NCBI GenBank assembly: GCA_003132085.1
Contig: PKWO01000513.1
Span: forward strand, 10,092-40,712
Reading direction: 5' to 3'
From: Oxalobacteraceae bacterium
GTDB taxonomy: Bacteria > Pseudomonadota > Gammaproteobacteria > Burkholderiales > Burkholderiaceae_D
DNA: 30,621 bases
Below are positions 13,819-23,007 of the stretch, piece after piece. How positions within the stretch are numbered: position 1 is the stretch's first letter; each line of letters opens with the position of its first letter. Both the position numbers and the translations under genes were made by a program. The notes beneath the pieces are model-generated. The model did not search any database, was not told the DNA's origin, and saw only the letters and a list, made by a program, of their open reading frames with translations.

Positions 13819-14264
13819 CCGATTTAGTTCTATACGTTAGGCAGTTGGCTTGGCTCCAGACTACTCTGGATCGAGTCGAGGGAGATAAAAAAGACGCGCC
13901 GCAGGAAACTCGCCTTGAGGGACAGCGGCGGGTTTGGCATCCAGATCAAGAGTGGCTTGATATGGTTTCGCAGGAAACCTACGAGGCTATTAGGGATAAC
14001 TGGATGCCAGAATTGCCGCCCATTGAATTCGGTGTGCACCTTGTTTCAATCTTGTTTGAAATTGGCCCTACCGTATCATCAGGGATGGGTGGAGGGCCAA
14101 TTGAATGGCCCCACATTGATGCATGGTGCAATCGTAGCGGAATTGATCTTCTGCCGTGGGAATCACGTGCGATTGTGCATCTCAGCAAGGTGTATCTTTC
14201 TGAGTCCCAGAAATCCAGCAAGCATTTCTATCCACCTCCGTGGACTGATCCTGAATCTATTTAA
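13803..14264 (+). CDS. gpT-like extension, made as a -1 frameshift fusion
   Basis: This frame has no ATG near its beginning (first candidate is a TTG at 13845 without a ribosome site), and it is continuous with the heptamer at 13797-13803, so it is best read as the T part of a G-GT system. It encodes VRQLAWLQTTLDRVEGDKKD, WLDMVSQETYEAIRDNWMPE, PPIEFGVHLVSILFEIGP and a WPHIDAWCNRSGIDLLPWE segment, ending PPPWTDPESI. In lambda, T binds tube protein and brings it to the G-coated tape measure. The TTG start would give a 139-residue stand-alone product and is less likely. Confidence 0.8.
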   Translation, partial: FQRCLTDLVLYVRQLAWLQTTLDRVEGDKKDAPQETRLEGQRRVWHPDQEWLDMVSQETYEAIRDNWMPELPPIEFGVHLVSILFEIGPTVSSGMGGGPIEWPHIDAWCNRSGIDLLPWESRAIVHLSKVYLSESQKSSKHFYPPPWTDPESI

Positions 14265-14281
14265 CCATCTGGAGACATAGT

Positions 14282-17200
14282 ATGGCGATTGCCGGAGCAC
14301 TTGAAATCCAGATGTTTGCAGATATTGCCAGAATTTCTGACGATATGAGAAAAGCAAAGGACGTTGTTGGAAGCGCAATGGGCAGCGTTGAAAAGTCGGT
14401 CGAGTCTGCCAAAAAAGCCCTTGAATTGCTTGGCGTCGGCCTAGGCATGAGGGAAATAAAAGAATTTGTCGCCGGGATAATAGAAGCTGGAGACAAGGTT
14501 TATCTTATGTCTCAAAAGATCGGCATATCTGTCGAAATCCTATCCAGCTATCAACTCGCGGCAAAACAGTCTGGCGTCGAAATAGATTCATTCGGCAAGG
14601 GAATCAAAAACCTATCTGTCTACATGGCGAAGCACGACGACGAACTAAAATCACTGGGCGTTACTTCAAAAGATACCAACATCGCGTTTAAGCAATTGGC
14701 GGACGTGTTCCAGGCGTTGCCGGATGGCTACCAGAAAACCGCACTCGCCCAGGAAATATTCAAAAAATCCGGCATTGAAATGATACCGATGCTGAATAAA
14801 GGATCAGAAGGGTTGCAGGAAGCCGCCGACAAGTCTGCTTTGTATACCGAAAAAATGGCCCTTCTCGCGCCGATTGCGCATGAGTTTAATGATCGCCTAG
14901 AAGAGTTGAAGATTTCCAGCGGTGGGCTAGGAAACACCATCGGACTTTCCCTGCTTCCGGTCATGAATGCAGTAATCGAACAATTCATGACAGCCCGCGA
15001 AAAGTCGGACGGTTTGACGATGGGATTTGACCCTCTAGGCGAGGCCGCAAAAGCCATTGTGGTTCTGTTCGGCAATGTGGTCTATGTACTTACGCAGACC
15101 GGAAACACAATCGGCGCGGTATTCGCGGAGATTGCGGCAATATCAACGGGAGATTTCGCAGGGGCAAAGGCAATCAGTTCCGCGTTAAAGAAGGACGGAG
15201 AAACCGCCCGTGCAGATTTTGACGCTTGGGAAACCAAGATGATGGCAATCAAAACCGGAATGGCAGCCGTCAAGACAGAATCCGCGCAAGGCACCAGCAA
15301 GACCGCCGAACAGATCAAGGCGCTGCAAGACACGATAGCATCGCTACTTTCAAAGGGCGGCCCGTCTGACGCCCTGCAAAAAGCCTTTGAAGGCGCTATG
15401 AACGCAATGGGCGGAATGAACGCCGCTGCCCAAGCGCAAATCGATTGGATGGATAAATACGGCGTCAGTGTTGCTTATGGCAGCGAAGCACTGATGATAT
15501 TTGAAACGACGATGGGTAAATTCGCCGATTTATCTGACCCCCAGAAGGCGATGCTGGTCAATGCTGCGAAGCTCAAGGATCAACTCGCAGCCAATAAAAA
15601 ACAAGCCGAGGATTTTTACAAATTCGAGGATGAACTGCGCAAGAAAGATCAGGCCGACGAGGAAAAATACCAGCAGGAAAAATGGCAAACCGTGCATGAC
15701 GCCACGCAATCATTGGTAGATGCAACGGCGTTGATTAACGCCAATATGATCGTTGACGATACCGCCAGAAACGCGGCACTGCTCGCCATTGAGAAAAATA
15801 TTTGGACTGACAAGATCGGGCTTGCCGTAGCCGGAAGCGATGAACAGAAAGCCATTCAGCAAGCGTATACCGATTGGCTGGCCGCTAAAGCCGCGCAGCA
15901 AGATCAGACGTGGGGCGCGGGTGCGGTTCGCGCAGTTCAAGAATATTTCAACGAAATCGGCAACGGCGCGAAGCAGGCAGGGACAATTTTCAGCGGCGCA
16001 TTCAAGAGCCTTGAGGATACGCTTACCAACTTCTTCACCACTGGAAAGCTCAATTTCTCCAGCTTCGTTGATTACATAAAGCAAGCCCTCGCACGTCTTG
16101 CCGCGCAGCAATTTATTATCAACATTGCTGGTGCTGTTGGAATAACTGGCACTTCAGGCGTGGCCGGAGCAGCGAGCAGCGCCAACGGCTTATTATCTAC
16201 TGGCTCTATGGCAAATAGCGCCTATAACTGGGCAACTGGCGGGACTAGCGCCACGAATTATGCGCTCGGCGCTTATAACTACGCCACGGGAGGCGCGGCG
16301 ACCGGCGCGGGTATAGCGGGCATGACGGGCGCGGCAACCTCTACTACGGCGCTAACATCCTCGACTATGGGACTTGCCGCGACGGGGGGCGGGGATGCTG
16401 CATTAGCAGGACTTGGGGCAACAGGATGGGGGCTGATCGCTGTAGCGGCTATCGCCGTGATTGGGTATTTATCCAAGGATGCAGGCCCGGCAGACCGAAC
16501 TGGAAATTGGGTGGGAGGACTGGGTGACCCTACATCTTCAACCAATAACCATTGGTTTACCGACAGCGCGGCGATGAAGACCGACACTGCTTCGACCAGT
16601 CTGCAAACCGCAGAACAAGCGATGATTACCAGTCTCGGTTTGACTGCCGATCAGATAGCCAAAATCAACACTAATATTTCCGCGCTCTCCGGTAAACAGT
16701 ATGGTTTTGGCCTGGAAAACGGGGATCAACAGGCCGGCACAAACGCCGCCATGCAGCAGATCATCCACGACCGGATGCAGGCCGTGGCGGACGCGCTGGG
16801 CGAATCGCTAAACAAGCTGGTGCTCGACATCACGTTCAATTTCACGAAAAACGCGGAGCAGTACACCAAGCTTTTCGGCGCTCCAACCGACACGGCTGCA
16901 ATTGAAGGCGCGGCCCATGCCGGGGAAACCGTCATTACGACTATGCAGCGTTTAATCCCGGTATTCCAAGTTACTAATACAGCCACGAATTTGCTCGGTA
17001 TCGACACGGCAAAAGCATTCGGAGCCGTCGGTGTTGCCAGCGCGGATATGCGCCAGAAGATGATCGACAGCGCGGGAGGAATGGCGAATTTTGCTGCGCA
17101 GACTCAATATCTTTCTTCCAACTTCACCACGGATGCCGCGCAGAAAGCTCAAACTGCATCAGCCGCAACAGCAACGCTCACGCAAGCGTTTGGCGATTTG

Positions 17201-18589
17201 GGTTTGGCAGTACCTCAGACGCATCAAGAATTTCTTGATCTTGCCGCGTCGATGCTCGATGGAACCGACGCAGGGCAAGCCGCAAATCAATCCATCCTGA
17301 ACGTATCCAGCGCTTTCGTTACCCTTCATGGAACCGCGCAGCAGGCCGCCGATGCGCTGAAGGCTACAACGAAATCCATTGCGGACAGCCTAGACGCACT
17401 GAATGGGGGCCACGCTAACAACCAAATTTTAGCGCAATCAGATTTAAATTCTTCGATGGCTTTAGTCACAGCTGCGATGCCGTGGATTACTACGTTCGAA
17501 CAGTTAAGCACCATCACAATGGAAGATGCCAGTCATTATTCCGCAGCCAATCAAATATTAATAGGCAACGCATTGAGTGCGGGAGTTACCCTACACGATC
17601 TCACAAATTCAAGCTCTACCGCCGCCGCAGCGGTTACGCAAATGGCGCAAGCAGCGCAGGCCGCCACCGTAGATATGGGCACTATCCTCGCGTCAGCGAA
17701 AAGCATGGCATCTAACATCGTGGATACCATCGGTGGTGCCATGTCCGGCGCGAGTTTTACCGATAAAACCTCCGCGCAGATGGCTGGGCTTAACGGATTA
17801 ATTACGCAGCTTATTGGTCAACGACATTCAGGAATGCAATACGCCGAAGACCTGACTCGTGAGCAAGCTATTGTGGATGCACGAAACGCTCTCGAAGGGC
17901 TAGGATCAGATTTAGCCAGGTACGTGGTTCTGGAGGCCCAATATTCTGGACACGGCCAACAGCTCTTGGAGCTGGAAAAATGGGACGAACAGCAGCTTGA
18001 CCTATATCACCAGTCAGGGATAGACACAATAGCGTTGCAGGCGGAGTACGAGCGCAAACGTTTGGAGATTATCAATGGTGGAAACTCATCTGCAACGGGT
18101 GCGTTGACCGGATGGGCAGCAAGCCTGCAAACGTGGCTGACCGGATTAACTGCTGGCGCATTATCTCCGTTGACCGAACAGCAGAAATTCGACCAGGCGC
18201 AGCAAGCCTACGTCGAAAATCTTCTGCTGGCGCAAGGCGGTGACGCCACGGCTCAAGCGGCGTTCCAAGCTGACGCCCAAGCCTACCTTACCGAAGCAAA
18301 AGCCATGTATGGCTTCGGCGGAGATTACTCATCTATATTCCAGAGCGTGCTGGAGCAGGGCCAGAACCTCATCACGCCTACCACCACGGCAGCGCAGCAG
18401 ACCACAGTGGCGATTCAGGCGCTAACGGCTGAAGTATTTGACCTGAAGGCCACCCTCGCACGGATCGCCGAACAGGGCAATGCACAGGCCACAGAGCAGG
18501 CACAGGAAATCGTCGCGGCCATTACCGACAGCGGAACTACACAGGCACGAGCCACCACACAAGCAGCAGCTATAGGATCCACCGCATGA
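14282..18589 (+). CDS. Tail tape measure protein (1435 aa)
   Basis: This is the longest gene in the window and lies where lambda H does. The N-terminus is helical/coiled coil (RISDDMRKAKDVVGSAMGSV). Around residues 565-620, GAFKSLEDTLTNFFTTGK then LNFSSFVDYIKQALARLAAQ matches the lambda tape-measure C domain. A Gly/Ala-rich segment with a hydrophobic helix WGLIAVAAIAVIGYL (about 714-730) follows, fit for the membrane-channel role. Repeated Gln/Ala helices make up the rest. At about 0.15 nm per residue the tail would be roughly 200 nm (inference). The stop overlaps the next ATG. N-terminal start at 14282 follows CTGGAGACATAGT. Confidence 0.95.
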   Translation: MAIAGALEIQMFADIARISDDMRKAKDVVGSAMGSVEKSVESAKKALELLGVGLGMREIKEFVAGIIEAGDKVYLMSQKIGISVEILSSYQLAAKQSGVEIDSFGKGIKNLSVYMAKHDDELKSLGVTSKDTNIAFKQLADVFQALPDGYQKTALAQEIFKKSGIEMIPMLNKGSEGLQEAADKSALYTEKMALLAPIAHEFNDRLEELKISSGGLGNTIGLSLLPVMNAVIEQFMTAREKSDGLTMGFDPLGEAAKAIVVLFGNVVYVLTQTGNTIGAVFAEIAAISTGDFAGAKAISSALKKDGETARADFDAWETKMMAIKTGMAAVKTESAQGTSKTAEQIKALQDTIASLLSKGGPSDALQKAFEGAMNAMGGMNAAAQAQIDWMDKYGVSVAYGSEALMIFETTMGKFADLSDPQKAMLVNAAKLKDQLAANKKQAEDFYKFEDELRKKDQADEEKYQQEKWQTVHDATQSLVDATALINANMIVDDTARNAALLAIEKNIWTDKIGLAVAGSDEQKAIQQAYTDWLAAKAAQQDQTWGAGAVRAVQEYFNEIGNGAKQAGTIFSGAFKSLEDTLTNFFTTGKLNFSSFVDYIKQALARLAAQQFIINIAGAVGITGTSGVAGAASSANGLLSTGSMANSAYNWATGGTSATNYALGAYNYATGGAATGAGIAGMTGAATSTTALTSSTMGLAATGGGDAALAGLGATGWGLIAVAAIAVIGYLSKDAGPADRTGNWVGGLGDPTSSTNNHWFTDSAAMKTDTASTSLQTAEQAMITSLGLTADQIAKINTNISALSGKQYGFGLENGDQQAGTNAAMQQIIHDRMQAVADALGESLNKLVLDITFNFTKNAEQYTKLFGAPTDTAAIEGAAHAGETVITTMQRLIPVFQVTNTATNLLGIDTAKAFGAVGVASADMRQKMIDSAGGMANFAAQTQYLSSNFTTDAAQKAQTASAATATLTQAFGDLGLAVPQTHQEFLDLAASMLDGTDAGQAANQSILNVSSAFVTLHGTAQQAADALKATTKSIADSLDALNGGHANNQILAQSDLNSSMALVTAAMPWITTFEQLSTITMEDASHYSAANQILIGNALSAGVTLHDLTNSSSTAAAAVTQMAQAAQAATVDMGTILASAKSMASNIVDTIGGAMSGASFTDKTSAQMAGLNGLITQLIGQRHSGMQYAEDLTREQAIVDARNALEGLGSDLARYVVLEAQYSGHGQQLLELEKWDEQQLDLYHQSGIDTIALQAEYERKRLEIINGGNSSATGALTGWAASLQTWLTGLTAGALSPLTEQQKFDQAQQAYVENLLLAQGGDATAQAAFQADAQAYLTEAKAMYGFGGDYSSIFQSVLEQGQNLITPTTTAAQQTTVAIQALTAEVFDLKATLARIAEQGNAQATEQAQEIVAAITDSGTTQARATTQAAAIGSTA

Positions 18590-21192
18590 GCATAAACGGC
18601 GCAAGCATTGACTTCTCTCAAGCAGGCGATGAGGAAACCTATCAGCTTTGGCTGCGTGACCCGGCTTCAGCCGTGGCTCATCTGGTCGAGATTGACTACC
18701 ACGGCACGTCTGCGGTCTATCCGAATTGGGTGACGTACACGCTAAAGTCATCGGATAGATCAGATTTGTCATTCGTCGGATACCCGAGCCGCATCAAGTC
18801 AATCGGCTCATTCTCACGCCAGATCGGAGATAGGTTTACCGGCATCGTCGGCGCAAGCATTGGAGAAATCGAATTCGACAATATGGACGGCTCGCTCGAC
18901 CTGTGGCACAACCTGGCTGTTGACGGTCAGAAAGTGCGAGTATTGCACGGCGACCCTTCATGGCCCTATGAGCGTTTCAGAATAGTTTACGAGTGCATCT
19001 CCGACCGTTTCACGTCATCAACGTGGGATTCGTTGAAGCTCCAGTTACGTGGCATCGATTACAAGTACAACTTGCCGATCCAAACCAACCTCATCGGCAC
19101 CACCACGGCGAATGCAAGTTCCAATCTCCCAATACCCAAAGCCTTCGGGCAGGTATTTAATATCGAGCCTGCGCAGATCGATAACGTGAATCTGGTTTAC
19201 CAATGGAATGACGGTGCAGTAACCAGCGTTACCGATGTCAGGGATGGCGGGATCAGATTTCAGACTCCGCAGATCGCCATATCCGCTGTTAGCGGGAATC
19301 GGATTTCAACGGCGACGGCGCATGGGTTTTATGCGGGGACTCGGGTTAGGTGCGATATTGGAGGGGCACTTCCCGTATCGGCCACGTGGCAGGCAATCGC
19401 ATGGAACGGATCGGTATTTTGCGTCGTTGGTACAGGTACGGTATCAGCTATCTCGTCAGACGGCATAGCGTGGACTATACATACATTGCCGTTATCTACT
19501 GCATGGGCCGGAATCGCGTGGAACGGGGCTGTTTTTTGTGCGGTAGGTGGTGCCACTATATCCGCCATCTCAACTGACGGAATAACGTGGACTCAATACA
19601 ATATCCCGTCTACGAATTATTGGGAGGCTATCGTATGGAACGGGACTGTTTTTTGTGCCGTCGGTAACGGTTCCATATCCGCCACATCCCCGGACGGGGT
19701 AACATGGACTCAACATAGTATGCCCGTATCTGGTGACTGGGCTAGAATCGCGTGGAATGGCTCAATCTTTTGTGCTATTGATTATGGAAGCGCCGTGTGC
19801 GCTACATCCCCGGACGGGGTAACATGGACTCAACACGCGCTCCCATCATCTAATAATTGGTATGGAATCGCGTGGAACGGGGCTGTTTTTTGTGCGGTAG
19901 GTGATGGCCCGGTAGCCGCTACATCCCCGGACGGGGTAACATGGACGGCGCGTACTACTTTTGGGTCTGCTGGATGGACTAATATAGCATGGAACGGGAC
20001 GCTTTTTTGTGCCGTGGCGTATGGGGGAACTGTGGTAGGCACTTCTCCAGACGGGATAACCTGGACTCAGCGTACATTACCCGCATGCCCATCTTATGCG
20101 TGGTATGGCATAGCATGGAACGGGACTGTTTTTTGTGCCGTCGCTATCGGAATAACGGTTATTTTTTCTTATGACGGAATCAATTGGAGCAACTTAGCAA
20201 ATACCCTCCCTACTCCGCTGTCAACGGCTATGGACTATTGGGTTAGCCCCGACGGCCTAACCACCACAGCATTCAAACTTTCGGCGACTCGCGGCGGTGC
20301 CGTAGTTACCCTGACGAACGCCACAACCGGCGCGGCGCTAATCGGATACCACTGGACGGCAGACCTCACTACCGGGAAGCTCTATCTCGACAGCAAAACA
20401 GCCGGGAAACTCACGATGGATGGGGTTGCTGGAAGCACAGACGCATCCAATATCGTTATCAGCGCATTGTCGGCAGTAAACGTCAGTCCAAGCTCTCAAT
20501 CCAGATTCAAAGGTAAGTGCCCTAAAACGATGGGGATTTATGTCAATGCCCGCAGGAATCGCCTGGACGTGGCTGATGATGTAGTCAACGGAATCGGCGC
20601 ATGGTATGGCTACGGGCGCGAGGGGATGATGCTGTTCGGGCGCGTCGAGGGGAATCCATCTAGTTACGACTTCGCGTTGATTGAGGATGATTTCACATTC
20701 AATGTGCTGAACATCGAGAAAATGATCCCGCCAGAAAAGCAGCACCGGCTGAGTTTCAAGAAGAATTACACCAACCAAAGCGGGGCTCTGTTCGCCGGGG
20801 TGAGCGCGGACAACCGCACGCTATTTTCCAATGATTACAGCGCATCTTCCCCGATGAGTAGCGCAGACGTAGGGGCAAATGGCGGATTCCATGCGCTGGC
20901 AGTCATTCCTGACGTGCAGCAAACGCAACTTGCTCTTGCCGCCGATGCAGTGGCAGAGGCTACTCGGTTGGACGCCATGTATTACGGATGGGGCGCGATA
21001 TTCGCGGGGACGGTAGGACGCATCGGAACGCTGATCGATATCGGCAACGTGGTCAACGTGACGCATCCCCGCTATGGTCTTTCGGGTGGGGTTAGCATGA
21101 CCTGCGTCTATGCGAACGACAATCCAACCGATGACACGGTCGATCTCAAATTCTTTGTGGCGCTCGCAGATTACGCGCCGGGGCAGCTATGA
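18586..21192 (+). CDS. Tail tip protein with nested seven-repeat (probable beta-propeller) domain (868 aa)
   Basis: Residues 1 to about 225 (YQLWLRDPASAVAHLVEIDY, SLDLWHNLAVDGQKVRVLHG, LKLQLRGIDYKYNLPIQ) and about 640-868 (KTMGIYVNARRNRLDVADDV, MIPPEKQHRLSFKKNYT, IGTLIDIGNVVNVTHPRYGL) form a baseplate/hub-like frame. Between them is a small beta domain (GNRISTATAHGFYAGTRVRC ... YWVSPDGLTTTAFKLSATRGG) typical of phage tail proteins. Inside its LP loop lies a block of seven 39-42 residue repeats (about 267-541). Each has W..IAWNG..FCAV followed by S.DG..W, an Asp-box-like motif. Seven such units suggest a seven-bladed propeller, plausibly a receptor- or glycan-binding module. The frame is open throughout. 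Start overlaps the tape measure stop. Confidence 0.85.
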   Translation: MSINGASIDFSQAGDEETYQLWLRDPASAVAHLVEIDYHGTSAVYPNWVTYTLKSSDRSDLSFVGYPSRIKSIGSFSRQIGDRFTGIVGASIGEIEFDNMDGSLDLWHNLAVDGQKVRVLHGDPSWPYERFRIVYECISDRFTSSTWDSLKLQLRGIDYKYNLPIQTNLIGTTTANASSNLPIPKAFGQVFNIEPAQIDNVNLVYQWNDGAVTSVTDVRDGGIRFQTPQIAISAVSGNRISTATAHGFYAGTRVRCDIGGALPVSATWQAIAWNGSVFCVVGTGTVSAISSDGIAWTIHTLPLSTAWAGIAWNGAVFCAVGGATISAISTDGITWTQYNIPSTNYWEAIVWNGTVFCAVGNGSISATSPDGVTWTQHSMPVSGDWARIAWNGSIFCAIDYGSAVCATSPDGVTWTQHALPSSNNWYGIAWNGAVFCAVGDGPVAATSPDGVTWTARTTFGSAGWTNIAWNGTLFCAVAYGGTVVGTSPDGITWTQRTLPACPSYAWYGIAWNGTVFCAVAIGITVIFSYDGINWSNLANTLPTPLSTAMDYWVSPDGLTTTAFKLSATRGGAVVTLTNATTGAALIGYHWTADLTTGKLYLDSKTAGKLTMDGVAGSTDASNIVISALSAVNVSPSSQSRFKGKCPKTMGIYVNARRNRLDVADDVVNGIGAWYGYGREGMMLFGRVEGNPSSYDFALIEDDFTFNVLNIEKMIPPEKQHRLSFKKNYTNQSGALFAGVSADNRTLFSNDYSASSPMSSADVGANGGFHALAVIPDVQQTQLALAADAVAEATRLDAMYYGWGAIFAGTVGRIGTLIDIGNVVNVTHPRYGLSGGVSMTCVYANDNPTDDTVDLKFFVALADYAPGQL
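19384..20211 (+). repeat. Seven tandem ~117-bp coding repeats (propeller blades)
   Basis: The TGG of the IAWNG/IVWNG motif recurs at 19402, 19519, 19636, 19753, 19873, 19990 and 20116, giving spacings of 117, 117, 117, 120, 117 and 126 bp. The middle units share near-identical DNA such as CATCCCCGGACGGGGTAAC, so they expanded by recent tandem duplication or gene conversion; units 1 and 7 are the most diverged. All spacings are multiples of three. Confidence 0.9.
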
Positions 21193-21542
21193 AAATATTA
21201 ATTGTTCTACTCGCTTTGTTGTCCGGGTGCGCTGCGGAGCCAAATCACAACCCAGTAACAGTGGTATGGCATCGGGCAGATACCTCAGAAGTTCGTCAAG
21301 AATATATGCGTAGGTATGGCAAATCGGAAGCATTAAACGAAATCGGGGGCTTTTATTATTGGGATCAAGGCCAATGCCACGTTTATGCGCCGGACACGGC
21401 CAGCAAATCAGGGGTCATAAACGGCGAATTGGATATGCTCGGCCACGAGGTGAAGCACTGTTTCGACGGGCAATTTCACGAAGGCGGGGCTGTGAGGCTT
21501 GCCGCTCCAACAAGGTTTTACAACTTCAAAACCCCCTGGTGA
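21189..21542 (+). CDS. Small lipoprotein with HEXXH motif (117 aa)
   Basis: Start at 21189 (ATGA overlap with the tail gene). The N-terminus MKILIVLLALLSGCAAEP is a lipoprotein signal peptide with lipobox LSGC (Cys14). The rest has YYWDQGQCHVYAPD and LDMLGHEVKHCFDGQFHEGG: HEVKH is a zincin-type HEXXH, with a further His (QFH) five residues on and Cys next to the motif. Small zinc-peptidase-like lipoproteins are seen in other phage tail regions, but none with a role I can cite. Activity is not shown; the motif could be structural. Confidence 0.8.
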   Translation: MKILIVLLALLSGCAAEPNHNPVTVVWHRADTSEVRQEYMRRYGKSEALNEIGGFYYWDQGQCHVYAPDTASKSGVINGELDMLGHEVKHCFDGQFHEGGAVRLAAPTRFYNFKTPW

Positions 21543-21548
21543 TATAGG

Positions 21549-22334
21549 ATGAGCGCAAACCTTGCAATTGCCTACCTAAACCGCTCAGATAGCGCCACGT
21601 TGACGGCTTCGCCTGCTGCCGCGAGCAATGCCCCTATCACGTACCTGCAAAACGATTCCAGGGGCCATCTGTTCGCTGCCGTGGCTACTGGTGCGCAAGA
21701 TATCAAGGGAACATGGGGCGGCACGGCTTACTCAATCGCGTGCGCCCATCTCGACAGAACCAACCTAGTAGACGGCGACACCTGGAGAATCCAGCTTTAC
21801 AGCGATACCGCATGGACTACTGGTGTTTACGATAGCGGCACGATTGCGCCGTTTGCCACGAGCTTGTTTGCAAATTGGAGTTTCAGCAATGCGGAGATAT
21901 TTTTCGCCCCCGTCAGCGGCGTCAAGAGCTTTAAGATTACCGTTACTTCTGCGGCTATTTTTCAGGCAAGTCGGCTATTCCTCGGCCCGTACAGCACTGC
22001 GCAATATAACCCCAAATACGGCATGGTTCCTGGGCGGGAAACAAACTCGCAGCAGAAGCGACTCGATGGCGGCTCTCTGGCTGTCAATGTTCGCGCCAAA
22101 TGGCGTTCGCTTACATTCGACATGTTCGCCTCAACTGAAGTGGAACGGGCCGCATGGTATGAGATCGGGAACCATAGCGGGAATGAAAGAAGCGTTTGGG
22201 TTTCGGTATTCCCCGGCGTAGGCGGCTCGCAAGAACGTGACCACTCTGTCATGGGGATATTCGAACAGAGCCCGGCGACGAAATGGAGTAACCTGAATCT
22301 TTTCGACTTTTCTCTCAAGCTAAACGAGGTTTAA
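21549..22334 (+). CDS. Tail protein, unknown family (261 aa)
   Basis: Beta-rich, with YLNRSDSATLTASPAAAS, GTWGGTAYSIACAHLDRTNL, GDTWRIQLYSDTAWTTGVYD, and a C-terminal half containing WRSLTFDMFASTEVERAAWY and an end WSNLNLFDFSLKLNEV. The gene is in the tail-tip block between a lipoprotein and a fibre gene, and the style (paired beta strands, jelly-roll-like) resembles minor tail or carbohydrate-binding proteins. I could not match it to a family. Start at ATG 21549 with a weak ATAGG upstream. Confidence 0.75.
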   Translation: MSANLAIAYLNRSDSATLTASPAAASNAPITYLQNDSRGHLFAAVATGAQDIKGTWGGTAYSIACAHLDRTNLVDGDTWRIQLYSDTAWTTGVYDSGTIAPFATSLFANWSFSNAEIFFAPVSGVKSFKITVTSAAIFQASRLFLGPYSTAQYNPKYGMVPGRETNSQQKRLDGGSLAVNVRAKWRSLTFDMFASTEVERAAWYEIGNHSGNERSVWVSVFPGVGGSQERDHSVMGIFEQSPATKWSNLNLFDFSLKLNEV

Positions 22335-22337
22335 ACC

Positions 22338-23006
22338 ATGTCCCAAGTGCTGCTCAATAACACGTCAACGAAGCTCGCCGCAGCGGTAGCGCCCAGTGAT
22401 GTCACGATCAATGTAACCGCTGGAGATGGAGTAAAATTCGCGCTTGCCACTGGCGGCAACACCATCCGCGCAACGCTGGTAAAAATCAGCGGGTTCAAAG
22501 AAATCGCGTGGGAGATCGTGGACGTTACGGCGCGTTCGACGGATGCTCTCACCGTCACCAGGGCGAGGGAAAGCACTTCGGCGCTCTCTTTCGCCATCGG
22601 GGATCTGGTTGATGTGAGGTTCACTGCGGAAACCAATCTACCTGGATCAGCGTCAGCGAACTTCAAAGTTAACATATTGAACGCAGTTGGCATCGCCATC
22701 GAAGACATCACCGCTTCGACACTAGTTAATAGTTGGGTCAATCAGGGTGGAAACAACTCGCAAGCGGGGTATTGGAAAGACGCGTTTGGCCTTGTTCACC
22801 TCACAGGGACAATTAAAAACGGAACTGTTCCCGCAACGATATTTACTCTCCCATCAGGCTACAGACCCGTTGTTATTGCGAATCCAACCGTGATGGCGAA
22901 TAACGCTGCTGGGGCAGTGGCAATTAACCTTGACGGCACTGTCGTAATGGTGGCTGGGTCAAATGTAATTGTATGCCTCGACGGAATCACATTCAGGACT
23001 ACATAA
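22338..23006 (+). CDS. Tail fibre / receptor-binding-like protein (222 aa)
   Basis: The first about 120 residues (VLLNNTSTKLAAAVAPSDVT, VDVTARSTDALTVTRARES, DLVDVRFTAETNLPGS) are the beta-pattern common at the base of phage fibres. The C-terminal domain (NSWVNQGGNNSQAGYWKDAF, GLVHLTGTIKNGTVPATIFT, LPSGYRPVVIANPT) matches the jelly-roll-like tip seen in many phage fibres: a GYWKD..G.VHL.G.I..G....I.TLP.GYRP string. Probably homotrimeric and receptor-facing. The ATG at 22338 is 1 nt past the preceding stop. Confidence 0.85.
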   Translation: MSQVLLNNTSTKLAAAVAPSDVTINVTAGDGVKFALATGGNTIRATLVKISGFKEIAWEIVDVTARSTDALTVTRARESTSALSFAIGDLVDVRFTAETNLPGSASANFKVNILNAVGIAIEDITASTLVNSWVNQGGNNSQAGYWKDAFGLVHLTGTIKNGTVPATIFTLPSGYRPVVIANPTVMANNAAGAVAINLDGTVVMVAGSNVIVCLDGITFRTT

Positions 23007-23007
23007 A

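Noticed and set aside
13845..14264. Stand-alone gene from the TTG at 13845
   Set aside because: There is no ribosome site, the open frame begins upstream at 13788, and the slippery heptamer explains its expression better.
19384..20211. CRISPR-like regular spacing of repeats
   Set aside because: All units are multiples of three, in frame, and encode conserved motifs; there are no unique spacers.
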